Shown in pieces: positions 6,643-11,579 of a stretch of DNA of 11,579 nucleotides; the first letter of the stretch is position 1, and the number at the start of each line of letters is the position of its first letter. Origin of the DNA: Candidatus Aminicenantota bacterium. Lineage in GTDB: Bacteria > Acidobacteriota > Aminicenantia > Aminicenantales > Aminicenantaceae. Made by a program: the position numbers and the translations under genes. The DNA lies in the NCBI GenBank assembly GCA_030633795.1, contig DAOWCB010000017.1:1-11579 (forward strand). The letters are read 5' to 3'. The notes beneath the pieces are model-generated. The model ran no database searches. It was not told the origin of the DNA and saw only the letters and a list, made by a program, of their open reading frames with translations.

Positions 6643-7480
6643 ATTTTGCCACGATCCTTTTGAAAGCTTCTAAAGTGACTTCTGGTTTTTCGTCTCGCCG
6701 GTATGGCCGGTATTTCCGAAATCGGCGAATCTCCTCCAAATCGATATTTTTCACCAGGAAATCTTCGTCCACATACGGGGATTTGGCGACCAGTTGGCCT
6801 CCAGGATTGTAGATGAAAGAACCCCCGGCAAAGGATTTTCCGTCTTCGAATCCTACCCTGTTGCAGTAGATCACAAAGGATTGAAAAAAGCGGGAAACAG
6901 CCTCTCCCATCAGTTCCCACATCCGGGCGGAGGCATAACCTTCATCATCTGAAAATCCCCGTCCAGGGGCTGCGCTGATGGCGATAATGAGCTCTGAACC
7001 GCCCACAAAAAGGAGATAACTGGAGCTGATATGCAAAAAATCATAACAGATAAGCATTCCGGCCTTTCCGAAGGGAGTGGGAAATGTATGGAAATTTTTT
7101 CCTTGGCCGAAGAATTTTAATTCCTCGAACATCCCGTAAGTCGGCAAATATATCTTTCGGTGGATATGGGATATTTTCCCTTGAGAGAAAAATGCGGCTG
7201 AATTCACCAATAGTCCTTTTTCCTTTTCTTCCACAAATCCCACGACAAAAGATATCTCGCGGCTGAGGCCTTTGAGTTTTTTAAAAAGAGGATCGGTATG
7301 AGGATCGAGGGCAATCTCCTCCACCATATCTTTTAGGGTATATCCTGTGAGACTTAGTTCAGGGAATATCAGGAGGTCCACGTTTTTCTTTTTGGCTTTT
7401 TGGATATAATCGATATGCATGCGGAAGTTTTGATCGATATCTCCCAACTTGGGGCTAATTTGTGCCAATGCGATTTTCAT
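6632..7480 (-). CDS. Nitrilase-superfamily amidase, probable glutaminase partner of NadE
   Basis: This is a carbon-nitrogen hydrolase. Most likely it releases ammonia from glutamine for the neighbouring NadE. The catalytic Glu-Lys-Cys triad is visible: E41 in FPELSLTGY, K109 in HRKIYLPTYGMFEE and C145 in GMLICYDF. The KIYLPTYGMFEE-FF block closely follows the pattern of the glutaminase domain of glutamine-dependent NAD synthetases. The length of 282 aa is that of a free-standing nitrilase-fold protein. I chose ATG 7480 because MKIALAQISPKLGD is where the fold begins; an ATG at 7537 would add 19 unrelated residues. Neither start has a clear ribosome-binding sequence. It overlaps nadE by 11 bp. 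A general omega-amidase or carbamoylputrescine-type role cannot be excluded. Confidence 0.9.
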   Translation of the reverse strand: MKIALAQISPKLGDIDQNFRMHIDYIQKAKKKNVDLLIFPELSLTGYTLKDMVEEIALDPHTDPLFKKLKGLSREISFVVGFVEEKEKGLLVNSAAFFSQGKISHIHRKIYLPTYGMFEELKFFGQGKNFHTFPTPFGKAGMLICYDFLHISSSYLLFVGGSELIIAISAAPGRGFSDDEGYASARMWELMGEAVSRFFQSFVIYCNRVGFEDGKSFAGGSFIYNPGGQLVAKSPYVDEDFLVKNIDLEEIRRFRKYRPYRRDEKPEVTLEAFKRIVAKYED

Positions 7481-7546
7481 AGTGAAAAAATTATCACAAT
7501 TTATCCTGCTTTGCAATTTCCTTCTGATGGAATTCATGGTTTATTC

Positions 7547-7574
7547 TTGAAAATTGCCGATGATCTATTATATA
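7547..7574 (+). promoter_or_regulatory. Promoter for the DUF4388/J-domain gene
   Basis: TTGAAA (7547-7552), a 16-bp spacer and TATATA (7569-7574) form a plausible sigma70 promoter about 26 bp before the ATG at 7600. On the opposite strand a perfect TATAAT (7572-7567) overlaps this -10 and could serve the amidase operon, though its -35 region (AAACCT) is poor. Confidence 0.5.
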
Positions 7575-7580
7575 GTAGAT
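7563..7580. repeat. 18-bp near-palindrome over the -10 elements
   Basis: The arms ATCTA (7563-7567) and TAGAT (7576-7580) flank TATATA, giving a palindrome with one mismatched pair of bases. It covers the -10 elements of both divergent transcription units. Its position suits an operator, but the AT-rich core could arise from the overlapping -10 boxes alone. Confidence 0.4.
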
Positions 7581-7599
7581 TCCCATTGAAGGTTTTGTC

Positions 7600-9051
7600 A
7601 TGGAACATATAGGCCTCTACTTAAAAGATATCTATTTCCAAAAAAATAGAGGAAGGCTGTCTTTCCATTCCCAGAATTTCCAAAAGTATCTTTTTTTTCA
7701 GGAGGGATTCCTTGTGTATGCCAAAACAAACAACCCTCTTGAGTTGCTGGGCGAGGTGTTATTCAGGTTAGGTAAGCTCTCCAAAGAAGATTTCGACAAG
7801 ATCGATGAGTATATCGAACCCAAGAAATCGATCGGTTCGGTTTTACTCGAGAATGGTCTTATCACCAAAGAAAGTCTGGAGGAAGGTTTAGTCTACCAAA
7901 TGAGAGAGATTGTGTTGAATATGTTTTCTGTTTTTGGTGCGGAGTTCCGGTTCCAGGACAAGTCCGATTTTGATGAGCAAGTGTTCGATGCAAAATTGAA
8001 GGTTCCTGTCTTGATCGAAGAAGGCATAAGGGGAATGAAACATAATCCTAGCCTCAAAACTTTTTTGGCAAAAAAGACACCCACTCCCAAATCGATCGAT
8101 TTTTATCTGCGTTTGAATAAGGAAGAAAGAGAGTTGAACGATTTGATCAAAGGAGAAGCCACAGCTGAGGAATTACTGACCTCTTCGAACTCGAATCCCG
8201 ATTTTTTCTGGAAAAGCCTGTATCTGCTGTATTGCCTGAACTTGGTCGATTTTAAAGATGGAAAAGAAAAAAAAGCTCCTTCTCTAGAAAAAAAAGAAAA
8301 AACAGAACCTGGGGTGACAGGAGAAGAAAAACTTGCGGAAGTATTCGACTTCCACAATAATTTGGAAAACCTCAATTATTACCAGATCCTGGATGTGATC
8401 GATGGCGTTTCCCAGGAAGATATCAAAAAGAGTTATTTTCGGTTAGCGAGAAAGTTTCACCCCGACTTTTTTAGCCGAGAGTTACCTTTGGAATCAATCC
8501 AGAAAATCGATAATGTGTTTGACCAGATCACGAAAGCCTACCAGACTCTCAGCGATGAAAAAAGGAAAAGTGAGTATGACAAAAAAATAAGCGCTTCTCC
8601 CGGTGATGACAGGAAAAATCTAACCAAGGAAGCGGAAAAAAGGTTTCGCCAGGGAAAAACCCTGTTCAACCAAGGAAGATTCGATGAAGCCCTTGTTTTC
8701 CTGGAGCAATCTGTCAGGCTCTCGCAGGATAAGGCGAGCTATTTCATGTTGCTGGCCATGACCCAAGCGAAGCTTCAGATCTACCGGAAGGAAGCGGAGC
8801 AAAACTTCATCCGGGCCACTAGATTGGAACCGTGGAATGCAGAAGCTTTAGTCGGGTTGGGAGTTCTGTACAAAAAAGAAGGCATGCATATCAAAGCAAA
8901 AAAACAGTTTGAGAGAGCGTTGCAGCTAGATTCTGATCACAAGATTGCCCTGAAGGAATTGAGGGGAGATGAAAAAACACGAGGGAAAATCAACTTCAAG
9001 GATTTGAAATTCAAAGACTTGATGGATGTATTTAGCAAAAAAAAGAAATAA
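7600..9051 (+). CDS. DUF4388-like/J-domain/TPR protein
   Basis: This is a 483-residue soluble protein with no signal peptide or membrane segment. Residues 1-120 resemble the DUF4388 (PATAN-like) module: a small beta-rich start with KYLFFQEGFLVYAKTNN (29-45), then GEVLFRLGKL and IGSVLLENGLI segments. Residues about 120-255 form a poorly conserved, charged linker. Residues 259-328 are a J domain, with NYYQILDV at its start, the HPD tripeptide at 287-289 and DEKRKSEYD at its end, so it should stimulate an Hsp70 (DnaK). Residues about 343-446 carry three TPR-like helical pairs for protein binding. The ATG has GAAGG (7588-7592) 7 nt upstream. It is a single-gene unit. DUF4388 proteins are often linked to two-component or motility systems, but the task of this one is unknown. 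Confidence 0.88.
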   Translation: MEHIGLYLKDIYFQKNRGRLSFHSQNFQKYLFFQEGFLVYAKTNNPLELLGEVLFRLGKLSKEDFDKIDEYIEPKKSIGSVLLENGLITKESLEEGLVYQMREIVLNMFSVFGAEFRFQDKSDFDEQVFDAKLKVPVLIEEGIRGMKHNPSLKTFLAKKTPTPKSIDFYLRLNKEERELNDLIKGEATAEELLTSSNSNPDFFWKSLYLLYCLNLVDFKDGKEKKAPSLEKKEKTEPGVTGEEKLAEVFDFHNNLENLNYYQILDVIDGVSQEDIKKSYFRLARKFHPDFFSRELPLESIQKIDNVFDQITKAYQTLSDEKRKSEYDKKISASPGDDRKNLTKEAEKRFRQGKTLFNQGRFDEALVFLEQSVRLSQDKASYFMLLAMTQAKLQIYRKEAEQNFIRATRLEPWNAEALVGLGVLYKKEGMHIKAKKQFERALQLDSDHKIALKELRGDEKTRGKINFKDLKFKDLMDVFSKKKK

Positions 9052-9055
9052 CCCG

Positions 9056-9079
9056 AATAATCCAGGTTCCTGAATTATT
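9056..9079. terminator. Hairpin between convergent genes
   Basis: AATAAT (9056-9061) and CAGG (9063-9066) pair with CCTG (9069-9072) and ATTATT (9074-9079), with one C-A mismatch, across a two-base loop. It overlaps the ligA stop codon. Neither strand has a T-run right after the stem; on the minus strand a T8 comes about 15 nt later. It may act as a weak bidirectional terminator or only protect 3' ends. Confidence 0.4.
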
Positions 9080-11093
9080 TATAAAAAGTACCGATGAGTT
9101 CTTGGAACTGGGATTCATCCAGGATCTGCACGCCCAAACTTCTTGCTTTTTGTAACTTTGATCCTGGGGCTTCTCCGACGATGACATAGCTGGTTTTGCT
9201 GCTTACAGAGGAAACTACCTGTCCGCCGAGGTTCTGGATGATTGCGGTTGCTTCTTCTCGTGTGAAGCGGGAAAGCTTTCCGGTCAAAATGAATGTCTGA
9301 CCAGCCAAGAGTTTTCCTCCCTCTTCTAATCCTTTTCTGTCTGCGAAATTGAGTCCTGCCTGTTTTAATCGTTTGAGGAGCTCGATATTTTCGGGTTGAT
9401 CGAAGAAAAAAACGACGCTTTCGGCCACCTTTGGACCCACATCTTGGATTTGGAGCAATTCTTCGCAACCTGCCCGAGCTAAAGTATCGACACTCTTGAA
9501 ATGTGTGGCCAGTGCTTGGGCTGTTCTCTCTCCTACAAATCTAATCCCGAGTGCAAAAATCAAACGAGCAACATCTCTGTCTTTGGATTGTTCGATCTCG
9601 TCCAGCAGATTCTGTGAACTTTTTGGACCCATTCTTTCCAGATCTATCAGTCCCTCGATCCGCAGGTTGTATATATCTGGTATGTGCTTCACAAGATTGT
9701 TCGACATAAGCTGATGGACGATCGCATCCCCTAGTCCTTCGATGTTCATCGCCCTCCGCGAGGCATAATGGAGGAGGGACTCTCGCAATTTTGCTGGACA
9801 CGAGGGATTTGTGCATCGGGAAACCGCTTCTCCTTCTGGATGGAAAGCGGCAGCATGACAGACCGGACATTCTGTAGGGAACAGGAATGGGTGCTCCTTT
9901 CCCGTTCGTTTCTCCCTCATCACAGAAACCACTTTGGGAATAACATCGCCGCTCCGTTCGATCAGAACGGTATCTCCGATCCGGATATCTTTTTTTTTGA
10001 TTTCACCCTCGTTATGCAGAGTAGAACGGCTAATGGTTATTCCCGAGAGCTTCACGGGTTCTAAAATGGCCACAGGAGTCAAAGCTCCTGTCCTTCCGAC
10101 CTGAATCAGGATGTCTTTTATTTTTGTTGTTGCCTGCCGGGCAGGAAATTTGAATGAAATGGCCCATCGCGGAAACTTAGCTGTGCTGCCAAGAAGAGTT
10201 TGATGCCTTGTCGAGTTCACCTTGATAACGATACCATCAACATCATAATCCAGGCTGTCTCTTTGTTCCTGCCATTTTTGATAAAAAATCAGAACTTCTT
10301 CCATTGAAAAACAGAGCTTCGAATGGGGATTTGTTTTAAAATGAAATCTTTTCAGAACATCCAAATTTTCAGATTGACTGGCTTTTTCCTTCCCGTCGAG
10401 AAAAACAGAATAAAGAAACATATCCAAACCTCTTTGGGCAACTTCTTTAGGATCGAGCAAACGGATCGATCCTGCTGCAGCGTTTCTGGGATTGGCGAAT
10501 AGTGGCTCTCCCTCCTTTTCCCGTTCCTGATTGATCCTGTGAAAGGAGGAGAAAGGCAGATAGATTTCCCCTCTGGCCTCGACATCTTGGGTTGTGTCGA
10601 GAGTAAGGGGTAGGCTTTTGATTGTTTTGACGTTGGCCGTTACATCATCCCCTCGGATGCCGTCTCCTCGGGTTACTGTCTGGAAAAATTTTCCGTTGCG
10701 GTAGATTATGGCTATCCCCAGCCCATCGATTTTTAGTTCCGCCTCATACTCGATCTTTTCTGAGGGAAAAATTTTTTTGATCCTTCCTTCGAATTCCCTC
10801 AATTCCTGCGCATTGTAGCAGTTGTCCAGGCTGAGCATTGGCATGGAGTGTTCGACGGAAGCGAATCCCTCGAGGGGTTGTTCGCCAACCCTCTGCGTGG
10901 GAGACTCGGGCGTGATCAGATCTGGGAATTCCTGCTCCAGTTTTTCCAGCTCTTTTACCAGGAGATCGAATTCATAATCGGAAATTTGGGGGTCGTTATC
11001 CACATAATATTTTTTCTCATGGTATTGTATGTCTTGTCTTAAGTTTTTTATCTTTTGGACGGCTTTTTGTTTGGTAAGAGGCTTGTTCATCAT
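9075..11093 (-). CDS. ligA: NAD-dependent DNA ligase
   Basis: LigA seals nicks in replication and repair using NAD as cofactor. The 672-residue product has every expected part in order. The NAD-binding domain Ia (YHEKKYYVDNDPQISDYEFD) is at 24-43. The adenylation domain carries the AMP-accepting lysine K121 in ELKIDG, with VDGIVIKVN (285-293) later. An OB fold follows, then a four-cysteine zinc finger (409, 412, 427, 432), helix-hairpin-helix repeats (about 505-565) and a BRCT domain (about 593-670, LAGQTFILTGKL). Length and motifs suggest a functional enzyme. Two adjacent ATGs exist; the first has AGGAGG (11105-11100) 6 nt upstream. It consumes NAD, whose synthesis is encoded by nadD and nadE in this window. 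Confidence 0.98.
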   Translation of the reverse strand: MMNKPLTKQKAVQKIKNLRQDIQYHEKKYYVDNDPQISDYEFDLLVKELEKLEQEFPDLITPESPTQRVGEQPLEGFASVEHSMPMLSLDNCYNAQELREFEGRIKKIFPSEKIEYEAELKIDGLGIAIIYRNGKFFQTVTRGDGIRGDDVTANVKTIKSLPLTLDTTQDVEARGEIYLPFSSFHRINQEREKEGEPLFANPRNAAAGSIRLLDPKEVAQRGLDMFLYSVFLDGKEKASQSENLDVLKRFHFKTNPHSKLCFSMEEVLIFYQKWQEQRDSLDYDVDGIVIKVNSTRHQTLLGSTAKFPRWAISFKFPARQATTKIKDILIQVGRTGALTPVAILEPVKLSGITISRSTLHNEGEIKKKDIRIGDTVLIERSGDVIPKVVSVMREKRTGKEHPFLFPTECPVCHAAAFHPEGEAVSRCTNPSCPAKLRESLLHYASRRAMNIEGLGDAIVHQLMSNNLVKHIPDIYNLRIEGLIDLERMGPKSSQNLLDEIEQSKDRDVARLIFALGIRFVGERTAQALATHFKSVDTLARAGCEELLQIQDVGPKVAESVVFFFDQPENIELLKRLKQAGLNFADRKGLEEGGKLLAGQTFILTGKLSRFTREEATAIIQNLGGQVVSSVSSKTSYVIVGEAPGSKLQKARSLGVQILDESQFQELIGTFYK

Positions 11094-11188
11094 TGTTCGC
11101 CTCCTATTTTAAAAAAAATAGAAGAAGAACACAATTTTTGCTTGGTTCGTGATGTCAAAAGCAACCCGAGCAAATATGGAATGAAGAA

Positions 11189-11282
11189 GGTCACAAATAA
11201 CCTGGCTTATTCACGAGCCGAGGTTGCTGTAGATGCGAGGCGTGACCTATGCAGCTGTGGTTGTCCACCGCAAATGGGTCAC
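11189..11282. repeat. Repeated GGTCACAA with one complementary GTGACC
   Basis: GGTCACAA occurs directly repeated at 11189-11196 and 11277-11284. Between them GTGACC (11242-11247) can pair with either copy. The upstream pairing would enclose the hairpin at 11199-11225. The downstream pairing forms the stem at 11242-11282. The two pairings exclude each other, as in attenuators and switches. Confidence 0.45.
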
Positions 11283-11414
11283 AACAAAGCAGATGCAGTA
11301 AGATCGGTTCGCCCGAAGGGTAAAAAACGTCGATGCCGATCCAGCTAACCCTAACCTTAAGGTTTATGTAAACTCGAAAGAATGGTACTCTTAAAAATGT
11401 TTTGTTGTTATTTG

Positions 11415-11447
11415 CAGCAATGTCAGTATAAGTTCCTGACATTGTTG
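11415..11447. repeat. 12-bp inverted repeat overlapping promoter-like boxes
   Basis: CAGCAATGTCAG (11415-11426) pairs with CTGACATTGTTG (11436-11447), with one G-U pair, around a 9-bp centre. On the minus strand TATACT within this element has TTGCTT 17 bp upstream. On the plus strand TATAAG (11427-11432) has TTGTTA (11405-11410) 16 bp upstream. No T-run follows on either strand, so it is more like an operator than a terminator. If it is the ligA promoter, the leader would be about 325 nt long. Confidence 0.4.
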
Positions 11448-11487
11448 AAGCAAAAAAAGCATCGAAGTTTTTTATGAATAGTTCAGG

Positions 11488-11579
11488 CTATTGGATACCC
11501 AGTCTCTGTTTGGCCTTTTCGAGAAGCTGCTGGAACCCTTGTAAAGCAGCTTGAGTTTCGGCTTCCAATCTTTTGATAG
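11488..11579 (-). CDS. C-terminal end of an unrecognised protein (partial)
   Basis: On the minus strand an open frame enters from beyond the window and stops at TAG (11490-11488). The visible 29 residues, IKRLEAETQA then ALQGFQQLLE then KAKQRLGIQ, are charged, rich in Q, E, L and K, and have the heptad-like spacing of an amphipathic or coiled-coil helix. Composition and codon use look like real coding sequence, not a chance frame. The family cannot be named from so short a piece. It is co-directional with ligA, 394 bp upstream. Confidence 0.6.
   Translation of the reverse strand, partial: IKRLEAETQAALQGFQQLLEKAKQRLGIQ

Larger units (their letters stand above)
11094..11487. other. 394-bp gap upstream of ligA, rich in inverted repeats
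   Basis: No reading frame here looks like a real protein. The region holds a series of inverted repeats. They are TTTGCT/AGCAAA with GGTT/AACC (11137-11174), AACC-GGCT/AGCC-GGTT (11199-11225), GTGACC/GGTCAC with inner TGC/GCA and GTGG/CCAC (11242-11282), and GATCGG/CCGATC around CCCGAAGGG (11302-11341). A 12-bp palindrome AACCTTAAGGTT (11353-11364) and the arms at 11415-11447 follow. It could be a structured RNA on either strand or a long ligA leader. I do not recognise RNase P RNA, tmRNA, SRP RNA or 6S RNA. Confidence 0.5.

Noticed and set aside
11055..11348. A 97-codon plus-strand open frame ending in a basic stretch, and an 83-codon minus-strand frame at 11191-11442
   Set aside because: The first begins inside ligA on the opposite strand. 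Neither has a family-like motif or a ribosome-binding site, and the frames cross inverted repeats that explain the composition better.
11110..11420. RNase P RNA, tmRNA, SRP RNA or 6S RNA in the ligA upstream gap
   Set aside because: I could not find the conserved core sequences of these RNAs on either strand, such as the GAGGAAAGUC core of RNase P RNA or the tRNA-like ends of tmRNA.
1..11579. Search for CRISPR repeats, transposase genes, phage genes, toxin-antitoxin pairs or a defence system
   Set aside because: Almost all the sequence is accounted for by conserved housekeeping genes, and the gaps show no regularly spaced repeats or mobile-element ends.

Overview
The window is an ordinary bacterial chromosomal segment of moderate, slightly AT-leaning composition. 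It is densely packed with conserved housekeeping genes and shows no phage, insertion sequence, CRISPR array or toxin-antitoxin pair. The lineage cannot be fixed from the sequence. The tRNA encodes its CCA end, L27 lacks the cleaved N-terminal extension seen in Firmicutes, and one gene joins a DUF4388-like N-terminus to a J domain and TPRs. My guess is a Gram-negative-type bacterium of the Acidobacteriota/Aminicenantota or Desulfobacterota/Myxococcota neighbourhood, held with low confidence.

Left block (1-4887). A tRNA-Val(UAC) gene on the minus strand and a long plus-strand operon start from back-to-back promoters at about 134-209. The operon reads rplU (L21 with a long basic tail), rpmA (L27), obg, nadD, rsfS, rlmH, a DksA/TraR-type zinc-finger gene and comF. 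Most junctions overlap or are within a few bases. The exception is a 79-bp gap before the preferred rlmH start, which carries a good internal promoter. Most of these products act on the large ribosomal subunit: L21 and L27 are parts of it, Obg assembles it, RsfS silences it and RlmH modifies it. NadD makes NAD, and the DksA-like protein would link the cluster to stringent-type transcription control.

Middle block (4888-7537). After a 233-bp convergent gap, a minus-strand operon reads nitrilase-family amidase, then nadE, then rsmI, with overlapping ends. The amidase looks like the detached glutaminase half of a glutamine-dependent NAD synthetase, and nadE encodes the synthetase half alone. With nadD, the last two steps of NAD synthesis lie in this window. 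The convergent gap holds a clear minus-strand intrinsic terminator. About 125 bp upstream of it is a perfect TTGACA box, so a small RNA gene there is possible.

Right block (7538-11579). A divergent promoter region with a near-palindrome separates the amidase operon from a plus-strand gene for a 483-aa DUF4388/J-domain/TPR protein. This converges on ligA (NAD-dependent DNA ligase, minus strand). Upstream of ligA are 394 bp without a convincing protein gene but rich in inverted repeats, including two mutually exclusive pairings of the same hexamer. This is either a structured RNA or a long ligA leader, and it is the least explained part of the window. The last 90 bases are the C-terminal end of another minus-strand gene that I do not recognise.

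I found no wholly new system. The best leads are the structured region before ligA, the candidate small RNA at about 4906-5069, the split NAD synthetase and the DUF4388/J/TPR protein.
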